The notes: generated from the sequence alone by a model not told the origin. Numbered from the stretch's first letter, positions 16,213 to 24,982 are shown. The stretch is 64,000 bases of DNA from Streptomyces sp. NRRL S-37 (GCF_000721605.1 NZ_JOIZ01000003.1:186001-250000); one strand, 5' to 3'. Translations and numbers: made by a program.

Positions 16213-16941
16213 TTGTCCGTCGACAACAGCTCCCGCTCCATGCTCGCGCGCGGTCTCGGCGTCCTCCGCGCCTTCCGGTCCGGCGAGCCGGAACTCCCGC
16301 TCTCCGAGATCGCCCGCCGGGCCGACATGCCCAAGGCGACGGCCCACCGCATCATCACCGAGCTCGTCAAGGAGGGCATGCTGGAGCGCGGGGAGAAGGG
16401 ACTCAGGCTCGGCATGGGCCTGTTCATGCTGGGAGCCAGGGTGCCCCGCCGGCTCATGCTCCGCGACATCGCCTTCCCGCACGCGCAACAACTGCACCGG
16501 CTCACCCACGGCAGCGCGTTCGTCCTCGTCGCCGACCCCACCGGTGCGGACGCCGTCCTGGTGGACGCCGTACGGCGCACCCACGAACCCGGCCGCGGAC
16601 TGGGCATGGAGGAGACCCGGGCCTCCGACCGGGCCGCGACGAGGGTGTTCCGTGCTTTCGGCGCCGAGGACGACACCGTGGCCGGCCGGGGCGCGCGCGT
16701 CCGGGAGGCCGAGTCGGCCCGCGTGCGGCATCAGGGCTTCGCGGTCGTCCGCGGCGTGCCCGGCGTGGTCGGTGTCGCCGCCCCGGTACTGACGGCATCC
16801 GGCGCGGTCGCCGGGGCACTGGCCGTCGCGGGGCCGCAGGCCGGGTTCCACGTGGGCCCGGCGGCCGCGCACCTCAAGACCGCGTGCGCCGCCGTCTCCC
16901 GCGCCCTGCGGCGCAATCCCGAACTGCTGACCGCCTCCTGA
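16213..16941 (+). CDS. IclR-family transcriptional regulator
   Basis: A 242-residue protein. The N-terminal winged helix (SMLARGLGVLRAF ... SEIARRADMPKATAHRII) is typical of IclR, followed by the ligand-binding domain to the C-terminus. The start is TTG at 16213 with GGAGG 7 bases upstream; a GTG much further 5' would add a Pro/Arg-rich extension without a ribosome site. It is the only obvious transcription factor in the cluster, so it is the first candidate for binding one of the palindromes at 10980, 11165 or 19412. The ligand may be a cluster intermediate. Confidence 0.8.
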   Translation: MSVDNSSRSMLARGLGVLRAFRSGEPELPLSEIARRADMPKATAHRIITELVKEGMLERGEKGLRLGMGLFMLGARVPRRLMLRDIAFPHAQQLHRLTHGSAFVLVADPTGADAVLVDAVRRTHEPGRGLGMEETRASDRAATRVFRAFGAEDDTVAGRGARVREAESARVRHQGFAVVRGVPGVVGVAAPVLTASGAVAGALAVAGPQAGFHVGPAAAHLKTACAAVSRALRRNPELLTAS

Positions 16942-16970
16942 CGGCGTACGGCACCCGCCGCCCTTCCCGG

Positions 16971-17930
16971 CTACGGCTTCCCGGCCACGAACAGCGTGGG
17001 CAGCAGTCTGCCCGCGAGGTACTCCTCCCGGGCCGCGGTCAGGGTGTCCCGGATGAGGTCCGCCGAGGCTCCCCCGTAGATGTTCGCGACGCTCCCGCGG
17101 AAGATGCGCACCACCTTCAGCCGGTCGGTGAGCAGTGCCACGGCCCAGTCGGTCAGGTCCTTGCGCTCCACGTCGCCGAAACCGGCCCGGGCCAGCTGGT
17201 CCGTCCGGCCGGTCAGCGACGTGGTGAAGAAGACGCCGCGCGGATGGACCGCGCGGAACGCCTCCGAGGGCTCCTCGCCGTCCGGCGTGAGGCTCACCTC
17301 CTCGGTGACCACCAGCAGCCCGCCGGGCCGCAGCAGCCGTGCCGCCTCGCGCAGTACGGCGCCCGGGTCGGGGAAGTGCGGCATCGAGCCCGTGACCAGC
17401 ACCAGGTCGAGCGAGGCGGCGGGGAGGGGCACGGCGGTGGCCGAGGCGCACAGCTCCGTCATCGTGGTGCGGCCCTGTGCGCGGCTGATCCGGGCGCTGA
17501 CCTCGCAGTGCTCGGCGACGAGGTCGACACCGTAGGAGCGCCGCACCTCGACGCCCGCGGCGGCGAGCCTGTCCACGGTGTAGCGCAGCGCGCCGCCGAA
17601 ACCGCTGCCCAGCTCGCACAGGTCCACCGCGCGGCCGGAGCCCAGGCGGGCGACGACGGCGCCGACCACGGCGTCGCAGCCCTGCGGGCCGAAGTGACCC
17701 ATCTGGTCCAGGCCCAGGAGCCCGTCGGGTCCCTGCTCGCCGGTGAACTCCACGATGGCCCGCTCGGTGTTCTCCCAGTCGTGCAGCGCGGGGAACAGGT
17801 CGCGGTGGTAGCGGTACTGGACGCCGGTCTGGTCGGGCGCCTGTGTTTCCCGCGCGCTCCGTGTTCCCTGAGCCCTCTGTGTCTCCCGTGTCTCCCGGGT
17901 TCCGGCCGGGACGCCGGGTTCCGTGCTCAT
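16971..17930 (-). CDS. SAM-dependent methyltransferase
   Basis: A 319-residue class I methyltransferase. After a 35-residue low-complexity N-terminus it has VDLCELGSGFGGALRY (motif I, SAM binding), LDLVLVTGSMPHFP (motif II region) and LLRPGGLLVVTEEV (motif III). The layout resembles small-molecule sarcosine/glycine- or sugar O/N-methyltransferases. The cluster also encodes a SAM synthetase at 26490, which fits a methyl-demanding pathway. The start is ATG at 17930 with GAGGAG upstream, overlapping the stop of the aminotransferase by four bases, so the two are co-translated from the divergent promoter near 19.3 kb. Confidence 0.8.
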   Translation of the reverse strand: MSTEPGVPAGTRETRETQRAQGTRSARETQAPDQTGVQYRYHRDLFPALHDWENTERAIVEFTGEQGPDGLLGLDQMGHFGPQGCDAVVGAVVARLGSGRAVDLCELGSGFGGALRYTVDRLAAAGVEVRRSYGVDLVAEHCEVSARISRAQGRTTMTELCASATAVPLPAASLDLVLVTGSMPHFPDPGAVLREAARLLRPGGLLVVTEEVSLTPDGEEPSEAFRAVHPRGVFFTTSLTGRTDQLARAGFGDVERKDLTDWAVALLTDRLKVVRIFRGSVANIYGGASADLIRDTLTAAREEYLAGRLLPTLFVAGKP

Positions 17931-19264
17931 CTCGTACTCCTCGCGTTGCTGCCGGGGCCCGGCCCGGACGGTCGTGGGGCGGGGCGTCGGACGGTCAGGG
18001 CCGGGGCGGCCGGCGTCCGGAACTCGTCGGGCACCGCCGAGCAGACGGTGTCCAGCAGGGCGAGTGCCTCCTCGGCGTCCTCGTCCGTGGCGACCAGCGG
18101 CGGCAGCAGCCGCAGCACCTCCGGCCGGCCCAGACAGGGCGAGACGACCAGGCCCCGGCGGCCGAGCTCCATCAGGATCTCGCCGGCGGCGGCCCGCGTC
18201 GCGAACTCGACGCCCCACAGGAGGCCCTGTCCGCGCACCGCGGTGACCAGACCGGCGTGGCGCTCCGCCAGCCGGGTCAGGCCGGAGCCGAAGACCTCCG
18301 CCAGACGTGCGCCGCGCGGGGCGAGTTCCTCCACCACCCGCAGCGCCGCCACACCGGCCGCGGCGCCGAGCGGGTGCCCGGAGAACGTGGTCGTGTGCGC
18401 GAAGGGGTCCGCGGCGAGCGGCGCGTACAGCTCCGGCGTCGCCACCACGGCGGACACCGGCTGCACCCCGCCCCCCAGTGCCTTGCCGAGCAGTACGGCG
18501 TCCGGCTCGAGACCGAGGCCGGTGCCGACCAGGCGAGGACCGCAGCGGCGCAGCCCGGTCTGCACCTCGTCGGCGATGACGAACGCACCGTGGGCGCGGG
18601 CCGCGTCGGCCAGGGCCTTCAGGAACGCGGGGTCCAGGGGCCGTACGCCGCCCTCGCCCTGCACGGGTTCGAACAGGACGGCGGCGACCTCCTCGCCCTC
18701 GAAGGCGCCGGGTACCGCGGAGACGTCCGCGGGAATGTGGGTCACCCCGCCGAGGAGCGGCTCCAGGGATGCGCGGTAGCGGGCGTTCCAGGTCGCGGCC
18801 AGCGCGCCCATGGACTTGCCGTGGTAGGCGCCCTCGACCGCGATCACCCGCCGGCGGCCGGTGGCCCGGCGGGCCAGTTTCAGCGCCGCCTCCACCGCGT
18901 CGCCGCCGTTCAGCCCCAGCCACACCTTCGTCAGGCGGCCCGGGTCGGCCCAGCCGGCCAGCGCCTCGGCGAGCGCCGCGGTGGCCCGGTTGCCCAGGAC
19001 CCGGCTGGACACCGGCATCGCGTCCAGCTCGTCACGGACCGCCGCCACCACGGCCGGGTGGCGCTGGCCCAGCAGCGTCACCGCGTAACTGCCGAAGTCG
19101 AGCGTGGTGCGGCCGTCGGAGAGGCGCATCCGCGCGCCCTCGCCCCGCGCCTCGACGGCGCCCGAGCCGTTCATGCCGTAGACGAGGGCCAGTTGCGGCG
19201 AGAGGTGCCGCCGGATCGCGGTGAGCGTCTCCCGGGCCGTCCTGTCACCGGTGTTCGCGGTCAT
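17927..19264 (-). CDS. Class III PLP aminotransferase
   Basis: A 445-residue fold-type I aminotransferase of the ornithine/acetylornithine/GABA class. Visible motifs are NGGDAVEAALKLARRATG, AYHGKSMGALA, VLFEPVQGEGG, FVIADEVQTGLRRCG with the PLP Asp, and LLGKALGGGVQPVSA with the Schiff-base Lys. Family members transfer an omega-amino group or act on amino sugars and keto-cyclitols. It may install the second nitrogen of the product. It is transcribed opposite to the nucleotidyltransferase gene at 19505 and coupled to the methyltransferase gene. Confidence 0.85.
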   Translation of the reverse strand: MTANTGDRTARETLTAIRRHLSPQLALVYGMNGSGAVEARGEGARMRLSDGRTTLDFGSYAVTLLGQRHPAVVAAVRDELDAMPVSSRVLGNRATAALAEALAGWADPGRLTKVWLGLNGGDAVEAALKLARRATGRRRVIAVEGAYHGKSMGALAATWNARYRASLEPLLGGVTHIPADVSAVPGAFEGEEVAAVLFEPVQGEGGVRPLDPAFLKALADAARAHGAFVIADEVQTGLRRCGPRLVGTGLGLEPDAVLLGKALGGGVQPVSAVVATPELYAPLAADPFAHTTTFSGHPLGAAAGVAALRVVEELAPRGARLAEVFGSGLTRLAERHAGLVTAVRGQGLLWGVEFATRAAAGEILMELGRRGLVVSPCLGRPEVLRLLPPLVATDEDAEEALALLDTVCSAVPDEFRTPAAPALTVRRPAPRPSGPGPGSNARSTR

Positions 19265-19411
19265 GTGCGCAGCCGTCCTCTTCCGTGGTCCGGCGGATCG
19301 CGGACCGCGCGACGCGGTGCTCCTCAGGGGGAGGGCCGCCGGTCGGCGGGGCGGACGGTCCGCAGCTGTCGGGACACGGTTCTAGCCCCCCGCGCGCGTC
19401 CCTGCGAAGCG

Positions 19412-19432
19412 GTGTTCCGGCTGCCGGAACAC
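19412..19432. promoter_or_regulatory. 21-bp perfect palindrome in the divergent promoter region
   Basis: GTGTTCCGG (19412-19420) and CCGGAACAC (19424-19432) pair exactly around CTG. It lies midway between the divergent starts at 19264 and 19505, a classic place for a shared operator. A TTGACA hexamer at 19454-19459 could serve as the -35 of the plus-strand gene, but no convincing -10 was seen. Confidence 0.5.
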
Positions 19433-19504
19433 GCGTTGAACCCGGACGCCGCCCTTGACAGGGTGATCATCCTCGCCGTCCGTATCCGAAAGGTGCACCG
19501 ACGC

Positions 19505-20545
19505 ATGGAGACCACTTCCCCGGGCGCTGCGGCGTTCCCCGGACCGGATGTCCTGGAGAGGCGCCTCGCCGCCTTCCTCGACCTGCGGGGACTGAGCAAG
19601 GACGCCGTGCTCAAGGAGGCCGACCAGGGCATGGGGACGCCGGCCCTCGCGGTCGCCGCCGGGTCGGTGCTCGCGGGCTTCGGCAACGTGCGCAGCGACC
19701 TCGATCTCCTGGTCCTCGTCGAGAACGAGAACCTCAAGCGTTTCCCCATCCAGTCCCACGAGCACGGCACGCTGATCGACATCGGCATCCGCCGGGCGAG
19801 CACCGTCCGGGCGAGTGCCGCCGCGCTGACCGCCGATCCGTGGCCGCGCTTCGAGAGCGTCACCGAGGACGCCTGGAACCACCGGCGCCGTACCCTCAGC
19901 ACCGTCTCCCGGCTCGCCCTCGGACTGCCCCTCGCGGTCGTCCAGCCCTGGGACGTCTGGCACGCGGGGCTGCGCGGGCCCTGGCTCGCGGAAGTCCTGC
20001 GGGAGTGGTGGGTGGTCGAGGCGCACCGGCTCGCACAGGCCGCCCGCTGGCTGCTCGACGCCAAGCCGCTGACGGCCGCGGTCCGGGCCCGCGAGGCGGT
20101 CGTCGCCGCGCTGAACGCCCGTGCGGCCGACGGCGGGGAACTGTACTTCGCCGCCAAGTGGGTGGGCGAGAAGCTGAAGGTGCTCGGCGACCACGAGAAC
20201 CTGCGGCTGCTGCGCACCGTCCTGACGCCCGCCGATCCCCGCGAGCGGGTGCCGTTCTGCCTCGACGCCGTCGAACGGCTCGTCGGTCCCGCCGGGACGC
20301 TGCACACCGTGCTGCGCTGGGCCACCGGCGCCGGGGCCATGGAACTGGACGACCGCACGGTCGTGGACCGCTGGCAGCTGCGGGCCCTGGAAGTACGGCG
20401 GCTCGGCCTGCCGGCCGCCGACGGCGACGGCGTCGTCTGGTCGGGGCCGGCCGGCACCCCGCCCCCCGAGGATCTTCTTCCGCTCTTCACGCACAACATG
20501 GTGTGGCTCGGTGTCGCCCACCCGGCTCCGGAGGTTCCCGCGTGA
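19505..20545 (+). CDS. Minimal nucleotidyltransferase-fold protein
   Basis: A 346-residue protein. Residues 53-70 (GSVLAGFGNVRSDLDLLVL) give the GS-x(n)-SDxDL signature of the polymerase-beta/MNT nucleotidyltransferase superfamily. A third acidic strand is probably GTLIDIGI. Helical segments follow, including AARWLLDAKPLTAAVRAR and FAAKWVGEKLKVLGDHE. Members adenylylate antibiotics, proteins or tRNA. In a biosynthetic cluster the enzyme could AMP-ylate an intermediate or provide self-resistance. It overlaps by GTGA with a helical partner gene, an arrangement that also recalls MNT/HEPN toxin-antitoxin pairs. Confidence 0.65.
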   Translation: METTSPGAAAFPGPDVLERRLAAFLDLRGLSKDAVLKEADQGMGTPALAVAAGSVLAGFGNVRSDLDLLVLVENENLKRFPIQSHEHGTLIDIGIRRASTVRASAAALTADPWPRFESVTEDAWNHRRRTLSTVSRLALGLPLAVVQPWDVWHAGLRGPWLAEVLREWWVVEAHRLAQAARWLLDAKPLTAAVRAREAVVAALNARAADGGELYFAAKWVGEKLKVLGDHENLRLLRTVLTPADPRERVPFCLDAVERLVGPAGTLHTVLRWATGAGAMELDDRTVVDRWQLRALEVRRLGLPAADGDGVVWSGPAGTPPPEDLLPLFTHNMVWLGVAHPAPEVPA

Positions 20546-21102
20546 CGCATTCCCCCACGACCGTGACCGGCGACACGGCCACCGGCCCCGCCGAGGCGTC
20601 CGCCGACCTCCGGCGGCTGCTCACCTTCCGCGGCCACGGCGCCGCCCGTCTCCTCCTGGGCTGCCGGGCCCGCCTGGAGGACGTCGAGGGCGCCGTCGCC
20701 GCCGGACAGGACGAGGTCGCCGTCCTCATGGCGTACGACCTGATCCAGCTGTCGCTGTCGATCCGCGGGCTGCGCACCGAGGGCGAACTGATGTACGGCC
20801 ACGACGAGGCCGCCTTCGATCCGTTCGCCGGTCTTCCCGCCGAGGAGGCGGAGGCCGGGACGGCGCTCGCCGCCGAGGGACTGGACGCGGCCGGTGAGCG
20901 AGGCGAGGCGTGGCTCCAGCGGCTGCGCGACCACCTCGCGGAGACCGAGGCGCAGCTCGGGTACACCGAACCGCTGCCCGACGTCCGGTCCGGCAGCGGC
21001 ATGATGAAGGGCTTCAAACTCGCCCGTACCTGGCAGCCTCTGATGGACCGCGTCGGTCTGCCCCCGCTGCTGCCGGACGCCTGGACGCGCCGTGCCGACT
21101 GA
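20542..21102 (+). CDS. Helical hypothetical protein, partner of the nucleotidyltransferase
   Basis: A 186-residue protein without signal peptide or membrane segment. It is predicted to be mostly helical with Glu/Ala/Leu-rich stretches (AAGQDEVAVLMAYDLIQL, EEAEAGTALAAEGLDAAGER) and a basic C-terminus. I do not recognise the family. It starts at a GTG overlapping the nucleotidyltransferase stop and runs 11 bases into the ABC ATPase gene, so all three are coupled. A HEPN-like role was considered because of the neighbour, but the usual RxxxxH motif is not obvious. Confidence 0.6.
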   Translation: MTHSPTTVTGDTATGPAEASADLRRLLTFRGHGAARLLLGCRARLEDVEGAVAAGQDEVAVLMAYDLIQLSLSIRGLRTEGELMYGHDEAAFDPFAGLPAEEAEAGTALAAEGLDAAGERGEAWLQRLRDHLAETEAQLGYTEPLPDVRSGSGMMKGFKLARTWQPLMDRVGLPPLLPDAWTRRAD

Positions 21103-22081
21103 GCCGGGGCCGGTCCGGCCACCGGCCCTCTCCGTGCGCGGAGCCGGCAAGAGCTACGGCCGCACGATCGCCCTCGACCACGTCGACCTGGAGATCGCCG
21201 AGGGCACGATCGTGGGCCTGCTGGGACACAACGGCGCGGGCAAGACCACGCTGATGTCCCTGATCGCGGGCCTGGTGCGGCCGGACGCCGGGGAGATCGA
21301 GGTACTGGGGCACTCCGTGACGCGGCATCCGCGCCGGGCCCGCCGCGAACTCGGCCTGGCCCCACAGGAACTGGGCATCTACCCGCCCCTGACGGTACGC
21401 CAGAACCTGCGGTTCTTCGCCGAACTGGCCGGTCTGCGCGGCAAGGAGGCCCGGCGGCGTACCGAGGAGGTCGCCGAACCCCTCGCGCTCACCGGGCTGA
21501 TGGACCGCCCCGCGTCCCGGCTCTCCGGCGGCCAGCAGCGCCGTGTGCACACCGCGATGGCACTGATCCACCGGCCGCGGCTGGTGCTTCTCGACGAGCC
21601 CACCGCGGGTGTCGACGTGGAGACCCGGGCCCGCCTCGTCGCCCACGTACGGGAGCTGGCCGCGCAGGGCACCGCCGTCTGCTACTCCACGCACTACCTC
21701 CCCGAGATCGAGGACCTCGCCGCGGACGTGGCGGTCCTGCACCAAGGGCGCGTCATCGCCCGCGGCTCCGTCGACGACCTGGTCCGGCGGCACGGCGACA
21801 GCGCCGTGGAACTGGTCTTCTCCGGCACGCCTCCCGAACTCGGCCTGCCCTGGCCGGTGACCCGGCAGGGCGACACGCTCCTCGTCCGGGTGGAACAGCC
21901 CCACCTGGTCACGGCCCAGGTGCTGGCCGCCCTGGGCGACGCCGCCGCCCGGCTGTCCGCCCTGCGCGTCGTCCGGCCCAGCCTCGACAACGTCTTCCTG
22001 AGGCTCACCGGAGGGCAGCACGGCGGCAACGGGGAAGACCACACGAGCACGGACAGGATCGGGGCGGAGCAGCATGCGTGA
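21092..22081 (+). CDS. ABC exporter ATP-binding protein
   Basis: A 329-residue ATPase of the DrrA/CcmA type. Walker A is GHNGAGKTT, the Q-loop region is GLAPQELGIYPPLTVRQN, the signature is LSGGQQRR and Walker B is LVLLDEPTAG, followed by the H-loop STHYL. The C-terminal ~80 residues form the extra domain common in daunorubicin-resistance-type ATPases. It pairs with the ABC-2 permease whose start overlaps its end by 8 bases. The pair probably exports the cluster's product and may give self-resistance. Confidence 0.85.
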   Translation: MPTEPGPVRPPALSVRGAGKSYGRTIALDHVDLEIAEGTIVGLLGHNGAGKTTLMSLIAGLVRPDAGEIEVLGHSVTRHPRRARRELGLAPQELGIYPPLTVRQNLRFFAELAGLRGKEARRRTEEVAEPLALTGLMDRPASRLSGGQQRRVHTAMALIHRPRLVLLDEPTAGVDVETRARLVAHVRELAAQGTAVCYSTHYLPEIEDLAADVAVLHQGRVIARGSVDDLVRRHGDSAVELVFSGTPPELGLPWPVTRQGDTLLVRVEQPHLVTAQVLAALGDAAARLSALRVVRPSLDNVFLRLTGGQHGGNGEDHTSTDRIGAEQHA

Positions 22082-22859
22082 CGGGGCACTGACACGGATC
22101 ACCGCCCTCGTCCGGCAGGACGTCCGGCTGCTGCTGCGCGACCCCGCGCCCCTGGTGGTCCGCACGGTCATGCCGCTGCTCATCATGGGCTTCATGCAGC
22201 CGCTGTTCCGCGCCGCCCTGCGGGCCGGCGGCGAGGCCGCCGACGCCAACGGCGCCGAACAGGCCGTCCCCGGCATGGCGGTGATGTTCCTCTTCTTCCT
22301 GGTGAACGTGGTCGGCTTCGCCATGTTCCGCGAACACGGCTGGAACACCTGGGACCGGCTGCGCGCGAGCACCGCCCGCCCGGCCGAGCTGCTGGCCGCG
22401 CGCGTCGTCGTGCCGCTGGCCGCCGCGGTGCTCCAGCTCGCCGTCATCTTCGGGGCCGGGGGAGCGCTGTTCGGCCTGCGGGTGACGGGCTCCTGCCTCG
22501 CCCTGGTGGTGGTGGCGCTGCCGCTGGCGCTCTGCGTGGTCATGGTGGGCATGGCGCTGGTCGCACTGTGCCGCACGATCTCCCAGCTCAGCGTCATCGC
22601 CAACCTCCTGGCCCTGGTCTTCGCGGGACTCGGCGGCGCCCTGACCCCCCAGTCGGCGATGCCGGACTGGGCGGAGCCCTTCGCTCCCGCCGTGCCCAGC
22701 TACTGGGCGATGCGCGGCTTCAACGAGGTCATCCTGCGCGGCGGCGGGGTCGCGGACGTCCTGCTGCCGGCGGGTGTCCTCTGCGCCTTCACGGCCGGAC
22801 TCACCGTCGTCACCCTCGTCTTCTTCCGGGCCGACCACCGCAAACTCTCCTGGTCCTGA
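22074..22859 (+). CDS. ABC-2 type exporter permease
   Basis: A 261-residue membrane protein with six predicted helices (around residues 28-45, 67-88, 105-127, 138-160, 168-190 and 232-253). It carries the ABC-2 signature region ANLLALVFAGLGGALTP ahead of the last loop. It has the same organisation as DrrB-type permeases. It would form a homodimer with two copies of the adjacent ATPase and move a small hydrophilic or amphipathic compound outwards. Confidence 0.85.
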   Translation: MRDGALTRITALVRQDVRLLLRDPAPLVVRTVMPLLIMGFMQPLFRAALRAGGEAADANGAEQAVPGMAVMFLFFLVNVVGFAMFREHGWNTWDRLRASTARPAELLAARVVVPLAAAVLQLAVIFGAGGALFGLRVTGSCLALVVVALPLALCVVMVGMALVALCRTISQLSVIANLLALVFAGLGGALTPQSAMPDWAEPFAPAVPSYWAMRGFNEVILRGGGVADVLLPAGVLCAFTAGLTVVTLVFFRADHRKLSWS

Positions 22860-22903
22860 GCGGTAGGCCGCCGGATCCGGGACGCCGTCAGAGAGGGACA
22901 CCC

Positions 22904-23557
22904 ATGTCCGCGCTCGTCGTCTTCGACTGTTTCGACACCCTGGTCACGTCCCGGCCGCTGCCGGGCCCGGAACGGTTCACCGCCGTCCTCGCCGACACGC
23001 TCGAGCTGGACACCAGGTCCGCCGGCGCCGTCGTGCACACCGTGTACGGCACCTTGTACGAGGTCATGACGGACCCGGGCGCCTCGCAGCCCGCGACCCT
23101 CGACCTGATGGAGGGCGCGCTGCGCGCCCAGGGCGCCGTCCGGGAGCGAGCCGCGGTGGAGGGGGCCCTGTGGCGAGCGCTGGGCTGCGCCGACCCCGGC
23201 GGATACGCCCTGTGCGCGCCGGTCGCGGAGGCCGCGCGCCGGGCGCACGAGGCGGGCCACACGCTCCGGATCCTGTCCAACTGCTACCTGCCCGGCACCC
23301 TGATGTGGGACCTGCTGCGCCAGGCCGGGGTGCCCGACGTCTTCGACCGGGGACTGTTCACCGCCGACGGCGGCCCGAAGAAGCCCGACGCCCGCGCGTT
23401 CCGGCGGATCGGCGAGGGCGGCTTCGAGCGCCGGGTGATGGTGGGCGACTCGGCCGGACTCGACCTCGTACCCGCCGCCGCCCTCGGCTGGGACACCGTC
23501 CGCGTGACGCCCGGTGCTCCCGTGCCGGACGCGTTCTTCACCCTGCTCGAGCTGTGA
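22904..23557 (+). CDS. HAD-superfamily hydrolase-like protein
   Basis: A 217-residue HAD-fold protein. Motif I is VVFDCFDTLV (nucleophile Asp8), motif II LRILSNCYLPG, motif III KKPDARAF and motif IV VMVGDSAGLDL. The residue two after the nucleophile is Phe instead of the usual acid/base Asp, with Asp at +3; this D-x-F-D-T variant occurs in a subset of HAD proteins. Dephosphorylation of a cyclitol phosphate is possible but not assured. It has its own ribosome site (GAGAGGG) 44 bases after the permease stop and closes this sub-operon. Confidence 0.75.
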   Translation: MSALVVFDCFDTLVTSRPLPGPERFTAVLADTLELDTRSAGAVVHTVYGTLYEVMTDPGASQPATLDLMEGALRAQGAVRERAAVEGALWRALGCADPGGYALCAPVAEAARRAHEAGHTLRILSNCYLPGTLMWDLLRQAGVPDVFDRGLFTADGGPKKPDARAFRRIGEGGFERRVMVGDSAGLDLVPAAALGWDTVRVTPGAPVPDAFFTLLEL

Positions 23558-23647
23558 CGACGGGCCGGGCGAGGCCCGTGCGGGACCTGTGACGACCGGC
23601 GGAGCCGCATCCGCCCGATCTCGCGTTCCGCACAAAGAAACACCCGC

Positions 23648-23676
23648 TGAACTACGGCGGCCACGCTGCCTAGAGT
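23648..23676 (+). promoter_or_regulatory. Vegetative-type promoter before the acyl-CoA dehydrogenase gene
   Basis: TGAACT at 23648-23653 and TAGAGT at 23671-23676 are separated by 17 bp. TAGAGT matches the Streptomyces -10 consensus (TAGRRT) fully; the -35 hexamer is only moderately like TTGACN. Transcription would start near 23683, about 65 bases before the ATG at 23747, and would drive 23747 to 30283. Confidence 0.5.
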
Positions 23677-23746
23677 CGATCCGTCACGGCGAGCCGGGCA
23701 CCCGGGCCACCGGGCCGGCCGGTCCGTGACGGGCGAAGGGAGAACC

Positions 23747-24916
23747 ATGAGCACGGCTGCCGAGAACACGGCAGGACACCCCGACGACGGCGTGCCGCCG
23801 CACCGGGCTCTGCTGGACGCCGGCTGGAGCACGGCGTGGACACCGCCCCGGCTCCGCGAGGGAGTCACCGGCACCGAACGCATCAAGGACCTCGCCGCGG
23901 CCGGATACGCCGCGCTGCCGATCCCCGAGGACCTCGGCGGCGCCGGCGCGAACCTGGCCGGGACGGCCGCGGCGCAGCGCGCGCTCGGCAGGCTCGACCC
24001 CTCCGCCGCGGTCGCCCTGAACATGCACGCCTTCACGGTCGGCCTGATGGTCGACTACTTCCGGCGGCACCGCGACACCACGTGGATGCTGCTGGAGGGC
24101 ATCGCACGCTCCGGCGCCCTCGTGGCGTCCGCGTTCGCCGAGCCCGGCGGCAGCCCCAACTTCATGACCAGCCGCTCCGAGGCCGTCCCGACCGGGAAGG
24201 GCTACCGCGTCAGCGGCGTCAAGTACCCGTGCTCGCTGGCCACCACGGCCACCCTGGTCTGCCTGACGGCCCGCGTCACCGGCACCGACGAGACCATCCT
24301 CGCCCTGATCCCGAGCAGTTCGCCCGGACTGGACGCCGAGGGGGAGTGGCCCTCGCTCGGCATGCGGGAGTCCGACACCGCCCGGCTGGTCCTGCGGGAC
24401 GTCGAGGTCGACGACCGGCTCGTCTTCCACCGCGGCCCCGCCGACGTCATCGACGAGAACGTCACCGCCGGCATGGCCTGGTTCTCGGTGCTGCTGACCG
24501 CCACGTACCACGGTGTCCTCAGCGGCCTGCTGGACACGGCGTACCACGGTGTGAACGTCTCGCGGCGTTTCGGCCCGCGCACCGCCCTGCTCGGCCGCGC
24601 CACCCGCGAACTGCTGACCCTCGGCAGCGCCTGCCGCCAGCTCGCCGCGGACATCGACAACGGCACCCTGGACGGAGCGGCGGCCATGGCCGCCGCGGTG
24701 GGACTGCGCGCCACCCTCAGCGACACCCGCGACCGGGTGGTGTCCCTCCTCACCCCGGTCGTCGGCAGCCGCCTCTACGGGCGCGGACAGCAGGCGGCCG
24801 GGCTCGCCCTCGACTCGCTCGCCGCCCACCACCACCCGCCGTCCCTCCTGGTCTGCGACGAGGTCGTCGGCAGCTTCGGAACCGGGCGTGAGATCACCTT
24901 CGACCCGGCCGACTGA
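23747..24916 (+). CDS. Acyl-CoA dehydrogenase-family flavoprotein
   Basis: A 389-residue protein of the acyl-CoA dehydrogenase fold. It has an N-terminal helical domain (IKDLAAAGYAALPIPEDLGGAG), a central beta domain (ASAFAEPGGSPN, SGVKYPCSLATTA) and a C-terminal four-helix domain with no clear catalytic Glu position. In secondary metabolism such enzymes oxidise carrier- or CoA-bound acyl groups or hydroxylate nitrogen. No carrier protein is encoded nearby. The ATG at 23747 is preferred to the GTG at 23726 because it sits 7 bases after GAAGGGAG. It leads the sub-operon 23747-30283. Confidence 0.8.
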   Translation: MSTAAENTAGHPDDGVPPHRALLDAGWSTAWTPPRLREGVTGTERIKDLAAAGYAALPIPEDLGGAGANLAGTAAAQRALGRLDPSAAVALNMHAFTVGLMVDYFRRHRDTTWMLLEGIARSGALVASAFAEPGGSPNFMTSRSEAVPTGKGYRVSGVKYPCSLATTATLVCLTARVTGTDETILALIPSSSPGLDAEGEWPSLGMRESDTARLVLRDVEVDDRLVFHRGPADVIDENVTAGMAWFSVLLTATYHGVLSGLLDTAYHGVNVSRRFGPRTALLGRATRELLTLGSACRQLAADIDNGTLDGAAAMAAAVGLRATLSDTRDRVVSLLTPVVGSRLYGRGQQAAGLALDSLAAHHHPPSLLVCDEVVGSFGTGREITFDPAD

Positions 24917-24982
24917 CGCCCCGCCGCTGCCGCCGGACGCCGCGGAACCCACCCCGGGCACCACACAAGGAGACACACCACC

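Noticed and set aside
17843..19504. Long 5' extension of the nucleotidyltransferase frame
   Set aside because: It runs antisense through the aminotransferase; the ATG at 19505 begins normal protein sequence.
20542..21102. Calling the helical partner a HEPN toxin
   Set aside because: No convincing RxxxxH motif, and the biosynthetic context offers other roles.
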